From Anoplopoma fimbria (Eukaryota; Chordata; Actinopteri; Perciformes; Anoplopomatidae): a stretch of DNA of 64,000 nucleotides. The DNA lies in contig NC_072453.1 in assembly GCF_027596085.1 (NCBI RefSeq), positions 7,869,448 to 7,933,447 on the forward strand, in the 5' to 3' direction. A program made the translations under genes and the position numbers. Below are positions 40,501 through 53,750 of the stretch, one piece after another. Within the stretch, counting starts at the first letter, position 1, and each line of letters opens with the position of its first letter. The notes below the pieces were generated by a model, which had not been told where the DNA came from, did not search any database, and worked only from the letters and a program-made list of their open reading frames with translations.

Positions 40501-41984
40501 ATTATTACTATAAGTATTATAATCCATGAAGTGCATGGCTGAAGTGTTTGTGGAGAAATCCTTTTATTTCTTTAATGATGCATTTATTGTCATTTGTGTT
40601 CTCAATTTGTGGGTTTTTTTTTTTGCAAATGCAATCGATCAGATGATACATGAACCAGACAACGATATAGATCTTATTTATTATCTGATTTATTCACAGA
40701 TCTATACATTCAAACACAGCTATCTCAGGGTAAAATAACTCAACTACAGGTATAAGTACCTGAAGTATTAGCAGCAAAATAAAGTATTAAAAGTAAAAGT
40801 TTACCCATAAAGATATCCAGCTTGATCAACTTAGAAATAGTAACTTGTTTGCATAATATTAATACGCTGGTCAAGCAAGGATAGTCTTTGTAAAAAGTAT
40901 TGAATGCGTAAACATCATTTTGCAATAAAGAAGATTTGCTGGGATAACGTAAATATGACAATTAACATCAGATTCATCTTGAACCTTCAGTAGAAGTAAG
41001 AACTGTGAGAGGCTTTAAATCTGAACAAAGCTCCACAAGTTCCTTCATGTTATTTATTGAACTCATTGGAAAGACACAAACATCCATAACATTATTTCAT
41101 GTGTGAGAAATACAAAAAAAAAGAATTACATTTGCTGGAAGAAATATGATTTGTATTGACCACAATATAAGAAATAAGAAATGTAAAAACATTTAAAAGT
41201 ATGTCGATCAACACAGACACATATGATCCAAAAATCATATAGTATAATAATAATAATAATAATATAATAATTATAACAATATACAGCTCGATAATTAAGT
41301 AAATAAATTCATCATGAATGCATTGATTGCAATCAAATGAACACAACGTGGTTTTCATGTTGCAGCGTGAGAACGTCACATGTTACGTATGTTACGTCAC
41401 ATGTTACGTAACGGAGGCCGCAATCAACACCGCTTTTCACTTTGTGGAAGAGCTTTCAAATGCACAGTGTTAATCATTAATGATGCATGTAATCACAACA
41501 CAAAATACTAACAACAACAAATAGAGAATAATCGATGTTTAACAGGTGGTTTCTATCGCAGGAGAGCCTGCAGACTGAATACAATCTTAATAATGACGTA
41601 TTATATGTTGCCTCAAATATACAAAATGCAAAAACAAGTATGCTTACTTCAAACCGAATCAGCGACACGAGTTTTTTGGACAACGTTGCTTTAAAAGTCG
41701 CCATAATGTTCCGATGTTACTTCCAAAATGTTTCCTATCGAACAAATCTGTGTGGTAATAAATAGTGAGCTGTGTTTATGCTTTTGTTTGGCATTACTGT
41801 ATTATTGTGGAGCATTTAAAAACATTTGAGCTTTACATGCAACATTATCTAATAGTTGCATAAATCATCCATTAGCCAATAATTAGAATCCGAAATGTGT
41901 GACTGACATTAAACATGTTTGTATGTCGAGGTTTACCGCGTCAAAGCCGCAGTTCATTCATTTTTTTTCAGGTGTTTTTGTTTA

Positions 41985-42015
41985 GAAAACGAAATAGGTG
42001 CTCCTGCAGTATAAA
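41985..42015 (+). promoter_or_regulatory. core promoter of interferon copy 2: ISRE and TATA box
   Basis: GAAAACGAAA at 41985-41994 and TATAAA at 42010-42015, the same as in the other copies. Confidence 0.75.
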
Positions 42016-42106
42016 TGAGGCGCTGCAGCTCTGCTCCAACAGAACAACTGGTTCCCAGAGAAATCACTATTCTCTTCATACAAAGGGAATCATCATCTCG
42101 TTCAAA

Positions 42107-43230
42107 ATGTTCACCAGGATCTTGTTGGTGTGTCTGTCTCTCAGTCTGTACAGTTCAGGCTCCTCGCTGAGCTGCAGATGGATGGATCATAAGTTCAGAC
42201 AGCACAGTAAAAACTCTTTGGATCTAATAGAAACGATGGTAAGTGGACTTCTTTTGGATATTCTTTAAAGTCACTGAATGAGTTTACTTTACTGTCTGTT
42301 TACTTCATAATGTGTGTGTCTGTGATGCAGGCTCATAACTCCACTAACACCACTGAGCATGCTGAAGTGAACTTCCCTAATGATCTGTACAGCCAGGCGT
42401 CCAAAGCATCAGTAAGTCATCCTCAACCTTTTTAAGAAACATCCAAAGACAAACACATGACTTTGTTTTATCTCCTTGAATTCAATAAATAGTTTTCAGG
42501 AAACAATTTAGGTTTTTATAACTGTGATCTCTGTTTTTTCCCAGTACACCTGTTGAAAAGTGTCATGAATCTGTTCTTGTTGTAACTGAACTGATCTTCT
42601 TCTTCCAGGCTGAGGACAAACTCAGCTTCACAGTTCACATTCTGGAGGAGATGGCTGCCCTGTTTGAGGAGGATCACAGCAATGCATCATGGGAGGAGAG
42701 CACAGTGGACCACTTTCTCATCCTTGTGACCCAGCAGGCCGACGGCCTTCACTCCTGTGTGAGTCTCAGTGTGGATTAACGGAGCCGTACTTGTTCTCCA
42801 AAAGACATGCATCAGGGTTCATTGATTGATTCATGTGACACTAATAAACCCTGCTGATTGAGAGGATCAATTAGTTGTAAATGTGCCTCGTTACCAGATT
42901 CACTGTGACTGTCTAATGAAGCAGTTTTTAATTATTTGTTTCTCGTTTAGATTACGAGCCACGGCCACAAGAAGAAGAACAAGAAGCTGCACATGTATTT
43001 CAAGAGACTCTCTCGTCACGTCCTGGAGCAAATGGTAAGTCTGCCCTTCTATCTATCTATCAGTCAATCATCATCAATCAATCAATTTACAGGGTGATCA
43101 TGTTTTAATAATGATGGTGTTCTTGTGTCTGAAGGGCCACAGTGCTGAATCCTGGGAGCTGATCAGGAAGCAAATGAAAACCCATCTGACGAGAGCAGAC
43201 CAGCTGGTTTCATCTCTACTCACCAACTAA
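42107..43230 (+). CDS. ifn: type I interferon, copy 2
   Basis: Exons 42107-42238, 42331-42411, 42609-42758, 42951-43034, 43135-43230. 180 residues, and all four introns are GT-AG in phase 0. It encodes the majority sequence of the cluster, including SCRWMDHK, SKAS and ITSHGHKKK. Its 5' UTR differs by one missing base (GGTTCCCAGAG against GGTTCACCAGAG in copy 4). It is divergent with copy 1 and convergent with copy 3, and a LINE lies between copies 2 and 3. Role and domain arguments are as for copy 1. Confidence 0.95.
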
Positions 43231-43740
43231 AATCTGTTCATCTCATTACGAATATGTTCATTTATGTGCTGACATGCTGTCTATTTATTTATTAATCTTT
43301 TATTAACACATTTATTAATTACTTATTCATCCATTTATTTACTTATTCATTTATTTATCGATTAATCTATTTCTTTATTTATTAATCTATTCATTTATTC
43401 ATTAAGTTATTTATTTATTTACTTATTTATCCATTTATTAATCTATTTATTTATTTATTTAATCTACTTATTTATTTATTAACTTATTCATCCATTTATT
43501 AACTTATTTACATATCAATTAATATATTTATTTATTTATTAACTTATTTATTTATTTACTTATTTATTAACTTGTTTTTTTATTATTTAATAACACATTT
43601 CATTATTCAGTTATTTGTTTCTTTATGATAATGCATCCTTATGTGTTGATCAATATGCTTATTTGTTAACTGTGCTTTTGAGCAAAATGTGATATGTTTT
43701 TATTATTTCTTAAATAAAAATACTATTTTATTCAGCATAT
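43231..43740 (+). promoter_or_regulatory. AU-rich 3' UTR tract and polyA signal of interferon copy 2
   Basis: From 43285 to about 43600 the transcript would carry dozens of ATTTA pentamers and overlapping TTATTTATT nonamers. An AATAAA follows at 43713-43718. Such AREs shorten cytokine mRNA half-life. Here the ARE is built from a degenerate (TTTA)n microsatellite. Confidence 0.7.
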
Positions 43741-44813
43741 GTTGATATCTTTATTGTTTTTATTCCTGTCATATAACCAAAAGGGGTGCAGATTTTTCTT
43801 TTTAATGCTTTCAATCAAACAACATGCAGGAACATGTATATATATATATTAATACCTCTCACAGTACTTACACCTACTGAAGGTACAAGATAGAACTGAT
43901 ACTAGAGCATCAGGTCAGAGAATTACAACTGGATAGTATTATGAGTGTACAAGAACAACTTTAAACTTTTGAAATCTCTTTTTAACTTAATGAAGTAAAC
44001 GCAAAAGTCTCCCTCTTTGTTTTTTCACTTTGTCACAAATAGGAATCATTTATAACTCTTATCTAACACAGCAAACACATCAAACACCTGCTACTGAGAT
44101 ATTTTAGTTTTTTAAAGGATTTAGTACTACTTACTTCTTTATTATCAGATTCATCAGCACAACAACAAACATTTATATATTCTGTAGTTGAAAGTAACAA
44201 AGTAAATCAACTCAAGTTCTGTAGACTACTAACTGTACAGTAAGATCAATGTTGAGGTTTCCTGCCACTTTATGCTTCTGTTCCACACAAATGTTGTACT
44301 TTTGTATTCTCTGTATTTAGTTGATAACTTTCAGATTCAGGCATTATCTATTAATGCAAAAGATGATAAACAAATCACTTTTTATCATAGATTAAGATTT
44401 GATTGACTGATCCGGGGAGAAATGCACAAGTTACCCAGCAGAAGGCAAAATAAAGTTTAACATTAGCTCCACTTATGCAAAAGTGATGGACACTTTACTG
44501 CATCACCAAATATTATATGATATAATACATATAACTCTGAAATGATTTCTTGAATGGTTTTACTTTTGGTACTTAGCACCAGTATATTTATATTTTGATG
44601 CTAATTATTTTATATGTTTACTCTACTCTGAATACAGGACTTTTACTAGAAACAGAGTATTTCTACACTGTGATACTGCTTCTTTTGCTCAAGTAAAAGA
44701 TCAGAGTACTCCTCCCACCTCTGGTTATACTACCAAGTATCTGCTCTCAGACTATAGAATAAGTTTTCAAACTGCACATATTTAAATTATGTCTTCTGTG
44801 GTTAAAAATAATC
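43741..44813. other. spacer downstream of interferon copy 2
   Basis: Directly repeated at about 52450-53536 downstream of copy 4 with few differences. It includes a MITE fragment near 44560-44735. No gene was seen. Confidence 0.7.
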
Positions 44814-46470
44814 ATCCATCCATCCATCCATCCATTTCCTTCCGCTTATCCGGGGCCGGGTCGCGGGGGCAGCAAGCTAAGGAGGGTCCTCCAGACGTCC
44901 TTCTCCCCAGCAACACTTTCCAGCTCCTCCTGGGGAACCCCGAGGCGTTCCCAGGCCAGACGAGATATATAATCTCTCCAGCGTGTTCTGGGTCTACCCC
45001 GGGGCCTCTTACCAGTTGGACGTGCCTGGAAAACCTCTAAAGGGAGGCGTCCAGGAGGCATCCTGATCAGATGCCCGAGCCACCTCAGCTGGCCCCTTTC
45101 GACGCGAAGGAGCAGCGGCTCTACTCCGAGCTCCCTCCGGATGTCTGAGCTCCTCACCCTATCTCTAAGGCTGAGCCCAGCCACCCTACGAAGGAAGCTC
45201 ATTTCGGCCGCTTGTATTCGCGATCTCATTCTTTCGGTCACTACCCAAAGCTCATGACCATAGGTGAGGGTTGGAACGTAGATGGACTGGTAAATCGAGA
45301 GCTTTGCCTTACGGCTCAGCTCCTTCTTCACCAAAACGGTCCGGCCCGAGATACTTGAACTCCCTCGCTTGGGGCAGTGACTCACTCCCAACCCAGAGGG
45401 TGCAATCCACCGTTTTCCGGAAGAGAACCATGGCCTCAGACTTGGAGGTACTGACTCTCATCCCGACCGCTTCACACTCGGCTGTGAACCGCCCCAGTGC
45501 GTGCTGAAGGTCACGTTCTGAATAAGCCAACAGAACCACATCATCTGCAAAAAGCAGGGATGCAATTCTGAGGTCCCCAAACCGGAAACTCTCCTCCCCC
45601 GGCTGCGCCTTGAAATCCTCTCCATGAAAATCACAAACAGGATTGGTGACAATGGGCAGCCCTGGCGGAGGCCAACACGCACTGGGAACAAGCTCGACTT
45701 TGTGCCGAGTATCCGGACACAGCTCTCACTTTGGCCATACAAGGACCGAATGGCTCGTAGTAACGAACCAGGTACCCCATATTCCCGCAGTACCCCCACA
45801 GGACTCCCCGAGGGACACGGTCGAAGGCCTTCTCCAAGTCCACAAAACACATGTAGACTGGATGAGCAAACTCCCATGCACCCTCCAACAGATCTGCAAG
45901 GGTAAAGAGTTGGTCCGCTGTTCCACGTCCAGGACGGAATCCGCATTGCTCCTCCTGAATCCGAGGTTCAACAATCGGACGGAGCCTCCTTTCCAGCACC
46001 CTGGAGTAAACTTTCCCGGGGAGGCTGAGCAGTGTGATACCCCTATAATTGGAGCACACTCTCTGGACCCCCTTTTTGAAAATGGGAACCACCACCCCGG
46101 TCTGCCACTCTACAGGCACTGTACCCGACTTCCACGCAACAGTGAAGAGACGTGTCAACCAAGACAGCCCAACAATGTCCAGAGCCTTTAGCATCTCCGG
46201 TCGAATCTCATCCACTCCTGGCACTTTGCCGCTGAAGAGCTTTTTAACTACCTCAACGACCTCCGCCAGGCATATGGACGAGTCTTCCCCTGAGTCTTCA
46301 GACTCTGCCTCTTCCACAGAGGACGTGTTGGTCGGGTTCAGGAGTTCCTCAAAGTGTTCTTTCCACCGCTCGACAATATCCCCAGTCCGGGTCTGCAGTT
46401 CTCCCCCCCTGCTGAGCACAGCCTGAGAAAAGCCCTGTTTCCCCTTTCTGAGTCGTCTCACGGTTTGCCA
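44814..46470 (-). mobile_element. 5'-truncated, frameshifted LINE retrotransposon (RTE/Expander-like) between interferon copies 2 and 3
   Basis: The 3' end lies at the left, with a (GGAT)n-type tail visible as CATCCATCCATCC on the plus strand. In the minus-strand frames the reverse transcriptase can be followed in pieces. These are RGITLLSLPGKVYSRVLERR and FVDLEKAFDRVPRG (frame 46461-45631), GLRQGCPLSPILFVIFMERI, then a catalytic FADDVVLLA in another frame near 45535-45560, and finally the C-terminal RRVAGLSLRDR and GRPRTRWRDYISRLAWERLG region (45391-44846). Several frame changes mean it is inactive, and the endonuclease domain is missing. The family is assigned from the tail and the C-terminal motifs only. 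Confidence 0.85.
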
Positions 46471-47217
46471 GACGTTTTTGTGTTTGCTGTGTCAGATACA
46501 AATGATGCCTATTTGTGACGAAGTGAAAGAAGAAATACGGACAAATTTGAAATTCATTCATTATTAAGTTTCTGTAAAAAGAACTGATTTTAAAAGTTTA
46601 AAGTTGTACTTGTACACTCGTATTAATATCCAGTTTTAATTCTCTGACCTTATGATTTAATATCAGTTCTAGCTCGTACCGTCAGAAGTTTTAAGTATTC
46701 TGAGACGAATTACTAAATAAACACACGTTACTGCATGATGTTTGATTGAACGCATTAAAAAGAAAAATCTGCAACCCTTTTGTTTATGTGACTGTGAATT
46801 AAAACAATAAAGATATCCACATATACTGGATGAAATATTATTTTTATTGACTACATCATATGAAGAAGAAACATTTGGTCCAAAATCAACACAGACAGAC
46901 ACATGATCAATAAATACACAAACAACTCAATAAATAAAAAGTAAATATGTTAATAAATAAATAATTAAATACATGAATAAGTTAATAAATAAATGATCAA
47001 ATAGATAAAATAAATAAGAAATAACCAAAAAACAATAATCAAATAATAAATAAGTTTAAATTGATAAATAAGTTAATAAATAAATGAACAAATAAATAAA
47101 TAAACACGTTAATCAATAAACAAACATATAAAATAATCAAATCAAGAAATAAGTTCATAATTGAGTTAATAAATACACTTGTAAATAAATGGATTAATAA
47201 ATAAATTGATAAATAAG

Positions 47218-47248
<31 letters not shown>

Positions 47249-47317
47249 AAAATAAATAAATAAATAGACTGCATGTCAGCACATAAATGAACATATTCGT
47301 AATGAGATGAACAGATT
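46471..47317 (-). promoter_or_regulatory. AU-rich 3' UTR tract and polyA region of interferon copy 3
   Basis: AAAT-rich from about 46910 to 47275, which is ATTTA-rich in the minus-strand transcript. The minus-strand polyA signal is at 46848-46843. The block is directly repeated at about 53750-54659 beside copy 5. Confidence 0.7.
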
Positions 47318-48439
47318 TTAGTTGGTGAGTAGAGATGAAACCAGCTGGTCTGCTCTCGTCAGATGGGTTTTCATTTGCTTCCTGATCAGCTCCCAGGATT
47401 CAGCACTGTGGCCCTTCAGACACAAGAACACCATCATTATTAAAACATGATCACCCTGTAAATTGATTGATTGAATGATTGATTGACTGATAGATAGAAG
47501 GGCAGACTTACCATTTGCTCCAGGACGTGACGAGAGAGTCTCTTGAAATACATGTGCAGCTTCTTGTTCTTCTTCTTGTGGCCGTGGCTCGTAATCTAAA
47601 CGAGAAACAAATAATTAAAAACTGCTTCATTAGACAGTCACAGTGAATCTGATAACGTGGCACATTTACAACTAATTGATCCTCTCAATCAGCGGGGTTT
47701 ATTAGTGTCACATGAATCAATCAATGAACCCTGATGCATGTCTTTTGGAGAACAAGTACGGCTCCGTTAATCCACACTGAGACTCACACAGGAGTGAAGG
47801 CCGTCGGCCTGCTGGGTCACAAGGATGAGAAAGTGGTCCACTGTGCTCTCCTCCCATGATGCATTGCTGTGATCCTCCTCAAACAGGGCAGCCATCTCCT
47901 CCAGAATGTGAACTGTGAAGCTGAGTTTGTCCTCAGCCTGGAAGAAGAAGATCAGTTCAGTTACAACAAGAACAGATTCATGACACTTTTCAACAGGTGT
48001 ACTGGGAAAAAACAGAGATCACAGTTATAAAAACCTAAATTGTTTCATGAAAACTATTTATTGAATTCAAGGAGATAAAACAAAGTCATGTGTTTGTCTT
48101 TGGATGTTTCTTAAAAAGGTTGAGGATGACTTACTGATGCTTTGGACGCCTGGCTGTACAGATCATTAGGGAAGTTCACTTCAGCATGCTCAGTGGTGTT
48201 AGTGGAGTTATGAGCCTGCATCACAAACACACACATTATGAAGTAAACAGACAGTAAAGTAAACTCATTCAGTGACTTTAAAGAATATCCAAAAGAAGTC
48301 CACTTACCATCGTTTCTATTAGATCCAAAGAGTTTTTACTGTGCTGTCTGAACTTATGATCCATCCATCTGCAGCTCAGCGAGGAGCCTGAACTGTACAG
48401 ACTGAGAGACAGACACACCAACAAGATCCTGGTGAACAT
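47318..48439 (-). CDS. ifn: type I interferon, copy 3
   Basis: Exons 48439-48308, 48215-48135, 47937-47788, 47595-47512, 47413-47318. 180 residues and splice sites identical to the other copies. The protein appears the same as that of copy 2. It is the mirror image of copy 2 about a centre near 45273 and is divergent with copy 4. Confidence 0.95.
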
Positions 48440-48531
48440 TTTGAACGAGATGATGATTCCCTTTGTATGAAGAGAATAGTGATTTCTCTGGTGAACCAGT
48501 TGTTCTGTTGGAGCAGAGCTGCAGCGCCTCA

Positions 48532-48562
48532 TTTATACTGCAGGAGCACCTATTTCGTTTTC
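48532..48562 (-). promoter_or_regulatory. core promoter of interferon copy 3: ISRE and TATA box
   Basis: Minus-strand GAAAACGAAA (48562-48553) and TATAAA (48537-48532). Confidence 0.75.
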
Positions 48563-50713
48563 TAAACAAAAACACCTGGGAAAAAAATGAATGAACTGCG
48601 GCTTTGACGCGGTAAACCTCGACATACAAACATGTTTAATGTCAGTCACACATTTCGGATTCTAATTATTGGCTAATGGATGATTTATGCAACAAAGATA
48701 ATGTTGCATGTAAAGCTCAAATGTTTTTAAATGCTCCACAATAATACAGTAATGCCAAACAAAAGCATAAACACAGCTCACTATTTATTACCACACAGAT
48801 TTGTTCGATAGGAAACATTTTGGAAGTAACATCGGAACATTATGGCGACTTTTAAAGCAACGTTGTCCAAAAAATCGTGTCGCTGATTCGGTTTGAAGTA
48901 AGCAGACTTGTTTTTGCATTTTGTATATTTGAGGCAACATATAATACGTCATTATTAAGATTGTATTCAGTCTGCAGGCTCTCCTGCGATAGAAACCACC
49001 TGTTAAACATCGATTATTCTCTATTTGTTGTTATTAGTACTTTGTGTTGTGATTACATGCATCATTAATGATTAACACTGTGCATTTGAAAGCTCTTCCA
49101 CAAAGTGAAAGCGGTGTGATTGCGGCCTCCGTTACGTAACATGTGACGTAACATACGTAACATGTGACGTTCTCACGCTGTTCTCACATGAAAACCACGT
49201 TGTGTTCATTTGATTGCAATCAATGCATTCATGATGAATTTATTTACTTAATTATCGAGCTGTATATTGTTATAATTATTATTTATTATTATTATTATTA
49301 TTATACTATATGATTTTTGGATCATATGTGTCTGTGTTGATCGACATACTTTTAAATGTTTTTACATTTCTTATTTCTTATATTGTGGTCAATACAAATC
49401 ATATTTCTTCCAGCAAATGTAATTCTTTTTTTTTGTATTTCTCACACATGAAATAATGTTATGGATGTTTGTGTCTTTCCAATGAGTTCAATAAATAACA
49501 TGAAGGAACTTGTGGAGCTTTGTTCAGATTTAAAGCCTCTCACAGTTCTTACTTCTACTGAAGGTTCAAGATGAATCTGATGTTAATTGTCATATTTACG
49601 TTATCCCAGCAAATCTTCTTTATTGCAAAATGATGTTTACGCATTCAATACTTTTTACAAAGACTATCCTTGCTTGACCAGCGTATTAATATTATGCAAA
49701 CAAGTTACTATTTCTAAGTTGATCAAGCTGGATATTTTGATGGGTAAACTTTTACTTTTAATACTTTATTTTGCTGCTAATACTTCAGGTACTTATACCT
49801 GTAGTTGAGTTATTTTACCCTGAGATAGCTGTGTTTGAATGTATAGATCTGTGAATAAATCAGATAATAAATCAGATCTATATCGTTGTCTGGTTTATGT
49901 ATCATCTGATCGATTGCATTTGCAAAAAAAACAACCACAAATTGAGAACACAAATGACAATAAATGCATCATTAAAGAAATAAAAGGATTTCTCCACAAA
50001 CACTTCAGCCATGCACTTCATGGATTATAATACTTATAGTAATAATTATAAAACAACGTGATTTTCACATCGATTGACATGATTCCTGTGAATCCCCTTC
50101 TCTGGTTCTCGTCCAAAGCCGCCATGTTCCTGATAAAACAACGTGAAATGTCAAAGGCAGATTCACGTGAACGCGCGTCACAGAGCAGGCCGCGAGCAGG
50201 GAGCCGCTTTCATTTTCTCCGGATGGGAACTTCCCGTTTTATGGCCCTTATGGCCCCTAGTGGACACAAGCAGCTCCTGTTGTCTAGAGATGAGAATGAA
50301 TCCTCAGAGAATGATTGATGCAATGACTGAACGGGAGATTAAGTCTTCCCACTAACAAAAAGGAAAAAGTTATAATAGCCTCAAATCATCATCATGACAT
50401 TATTATCAAAATAAAATTAATTTGGGTTGTCTATTTTGTATTTGCCCTTTAAAAATCGTAATAATATTCCTAAAATGATCATTTATTATTTTCAATATCG
50501 AATAGTGGACAATTTTAATATTGAGTCGTGTTTGTCTTTAATTTTTTTAAATGCATTTTCTACGTTTTCATGCTTTTATTGTGGGAGAATGTTTTCATTA
50601 GTTTGCTAATTAGAATCCGAAATGTGTGACTGACATTAAACATGTTTGTATGTCGAGGTTTACCGCGTCAAAGCCGCAGTTCATTCATTTTTTTTTTCAG
50701 GTGTTTTTGTTTA

Positions 50714-50744
50714 GAAAACGAAATAGGTGCTCCTGCAGTATAAA
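50714..50744 (+). promoter_or_regulatory. core promoter of interferon copy 4: ISRE and TATA box
   Basis: GAAAACGAAA at 50714-50723 and TATAAA at 50739-50744. Confidence 0.75.
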
Positions 50745-50836
50745 TGAGGCGCTGCAGCTCTGCTCCAACAGAACAACTGGTTCACCAGAGAAATCACTAT
50801 TCTCTTCATACAAAGGGAATCATCATCTCGTTCAAA

Positions 50837-51953
50837 ATGTTCACCAGGATCTTGTTGGTGTGTCTGTCTCTCAGTCTGTACAGTTCAGGCTCCTCGCTGA
50901 GCTGCATATGGATGGATCATAAGTTCAGACAGCACAGTAAAAACTCTTTGGATCTAATAGAAACGATGGTAAGTGGACTTCTTTTGGATATTCTTTAAAG
51001 TCACTGAATGAGTTTACTGTCTGTTTACTTCATAATGTGTGTGTCTGTGATGCAGGCTCATAACTCCACTAACACCACTGAGCATGCTGAAGTGAACTTC
51101 CCTAATGATCTGTACAGCCAGGCGTCCAAAGCATCAGTAAGTCATCCTCAACCTTTTTAAGAAACATCCAAAGACAAACACATGACTTTGTTTTATCTCC
51201 TTGAATTCAATAAATAGTTTTCATGAAACAATTTAGGTTTTTATAACTGTGATCTCTGTTTTTTCCCAGTACACCTGTTGAAAAGTGTCATGAATCTGTT
51301 CTTGTTGTAACTGAACTGATCTTCTTCTTTCAGGCTGAGGACAAGCTCAGCTTCACAGTTCACATTCTGGAGGAGATGGCTGCCCTGTTTGAGGAGGATC
51401 ACAGCAATGCATCATGGGAGGAGAGCACAGTGGACCACTTTCTCATCCTTGTGACCCAGCAGGCCGACGGCCTTCACTCCTGTGTGAGTCTCAGTGTGGA
51501 TTAACGGAGCCGTACTTGTTCTCCAAAAGACATGCATCAGGGTTCACTGATTGATTCATGTGACACTAATAAACCCTGCTGATTGAGAGGATCAATTAGT
51601 TGTAAATGTGCCACGTTACCAGATTCACTGTGACTGTCTAATGAAGCAGCTTTTAATTATTTGTTTCTCGTTTAGATTACGAGCCACGGCCACAAGAAGA
51701 AGAACAAGAAGCTGCACATGTATTTCAAGAGACTCTCTCGTCACGTCCTGGAGCAAATGGTAAGTCTGCCCTTCTATCTATCAGTCAATCGATCAATCAA
51801 TCAATCAATTTACAGGGTGATCATGTTTTAATAATGATGGTGTTCTTGTGTCTGAAGGGCCACAGTGCTGAATCCTGGGAGCTGATCAGGAAGCAAATGA
51901 AAACCCATCTGACGAGAGCAGACCAGCTGGTTTCATCTCTACTCACCAACTAA
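50837..51953 (+). CDS. ifn: type I interferon, copy 4
   Basis: Exons 50837-50968, 51056-51136, 51334-51483, 51676-51759, 51858-51953, 180 residues. It carries one replacement next to the first mature cysteine: SCIWMDHK instead of SCRWMDHK (Arg24Ile, AGA to ATA). It is the mirror partner of copy 1 and is also directly repeated from copy 2. It is convergent with copy 5. Confidence 0.95.
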
Positions 51954-52440
51954 AATCTGTTCATGTCATTAGAATATGTTCATTTATGTGCTGACATGCT
52001 GTCTATTTATTAATCTTTTATTAACACATTTATTGATTTACTTATTCATCCATTTATTAACTTATTCATGTATTTATCGATTAATGTATTTATTTATTAA
52101 TGTATTTATTTATTTACTTATTTATCCATTTATTAATCTATTTATTTATTTATTTATTAATCTTTATTTATTTATTTATTAACTTATTTATTAACTTATT
52201 TATCCATTTATTAACTTATTTACATATCAATTAATATATTTATTTATTTATTAACTTATTTATTTATTTACTTATTTATTAACTTATTTTTCTATTATTT
52301 AATAACACATTTCATTATTCAGTTATTTGTTTCTTTATGATAATGCATCCTTATGTGTTGATCAATATGCTTATTTGTTAACTGTGCTTTTGAGCAAAAT
52401 GTGATATGTTTTTATTATTTCTTAAATAAAAATACTATTT
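51954..52440 (+). promoter_or_regulatory. AU-rich 3' UTR tract and polyA signal of interferon copy 4
   Basis: (TTTA)n-rich from about 52000 to 52300, with many ATTTA motifs. AATAAA is at 52425-52430. Confidence 0.7.
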
Positions 52441-53750
52441 TATTCAGCATATGTTGATATCTTTATTGTTTTTATTCCTGTCATATAACCAAAAGGGGTG
52501 CAGATTTTTCTTTTTAATGCTTTCAATTAAACAACATGCAGGAACATGTATTTATATATTAATACCTCTCACAGTACTTACACCTACTGAAGGTACAAGA
52601 TAGAACTGATACTAGAGCATCAGGTCAGAGAATTACAACTGGATAGTATTATGAGTGTACAAGTACAACTTTAAACTTTTGAAATCTCTTTTTTTTTACA
52701 CAAAACTTAATGAAGTAAACGCAAAAGTCTCCCTCTTTGTTTTTTCACTTTGTCACAAATAGGAATCATTTATAACTCTTATCTAACACAGCAAACACAT
52801 CAAACACCTGCTACTGAGATATTTTAGTTTTTTAAAGGATTTAGTACTACTTACTTCTTTATTATCAGATTCATCAGCACAACAACAAACATTTATATAT
52901 TCTGTAGTTGAAAGTAACAAAGTAAATCAACTCAAGTTCTGTAGACTACTAACTGTACAGTAAGATCAATGTTGAGGTTTCCTGCCACTTTATGCTTCTG
53001 TTCCACACAAATGTTGTACTTTTGTATTCTCTGTATTTAGTTGATAACTTTCAGATTCAGACATTATCTATTAATGCAAAAGATGATCAACAAATCACTT
53101 TTTATTATAGATTAAGATTTGATTGTCTGATCCCGGGGAGAAATGCACAAGTTACCCAGCAGAAGGCAAAATAAAGTTTAACATTAGCTCCACTTATGCA
53201 AAAGTGATGGACACTTTACTGCATCACTAAATATTACATGATATAATACATATAACTCTGAAATGATTAATTCTTGAATGGTTTTACTTTTGGTACTTAG
53301 CACCAGTATATTTATATTTTGATGCTAATTATTTTATATGTTTACTCTACTCTGAATACAGGACTTTTCCTTGAAGTATTTCTACACTGTGATTCTGCTT
53401 CTTTTGCTCAAGTAAAAGATCAGAGTACTCCTCCCACCACTGGTTATACTACCAAGTATCTGCTCTCAGACTATAGAATAAGTTTTCAAACTGCACATAT
53501 TTAAATTATGTCTTCTGTGGTTAAAAATAATCATCTTACGTCAAACAGAAGATTTTGTCCCAAAGCTCAGACTGCTCTCCTGTCGCTCTGAATGTCAAAG
53601 CAAAGTAAACTAATTACACTGCAGAAACTAAGACAAACGTTTGTTTTGTTGTCCGGCTAAATGTTTTGTTACGTAATGTGAAACCTGATGATAAAGTAGT
53701 AAGTAGTAATAAATCATATCAATAACAACAAACATCTCAGTAGCAGGTGT
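52441..53750. other. spacer between interferon copies 4 and 5, without the LINE
   Basis: Matches the spacer between copies 2 and 3 up to about 53536. About 215 bases (53537-53751) of unique sequence then stand where the other spacer has the LINE. Confidence 0.75.

Larger units (their letters stand above)
39712..42106. other. head-to-head spacer between interferon copies 1 and 2
   Basis: A 2395-bp spacer whose reverse complement is the spacer at 48440-50836 (2397 bp). It contains both promoters, a CpG-rich GC patch (40200-40500), a MITE fragment (about 40738-40800), an (ATA)n patch near 41240, and a cluster of TTACGTAAC/TGACGT motifs (41371-41412). No full gene was recognised. Confidence 0.8.
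48440..50836. other. head-to-head spacer between interferon copies 3 and 4
   Basis: Inverted copy of 39712-42106. It carries the TACGTAACATGTGACGT cluster (49131-49172), an (ATT)n patch near 49280, a MITE fragment near 49740-49805 and the CpG island (about 50045-50350, where the MAALDENQRRG frame is on the minus strand). Confidence 0.8.
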
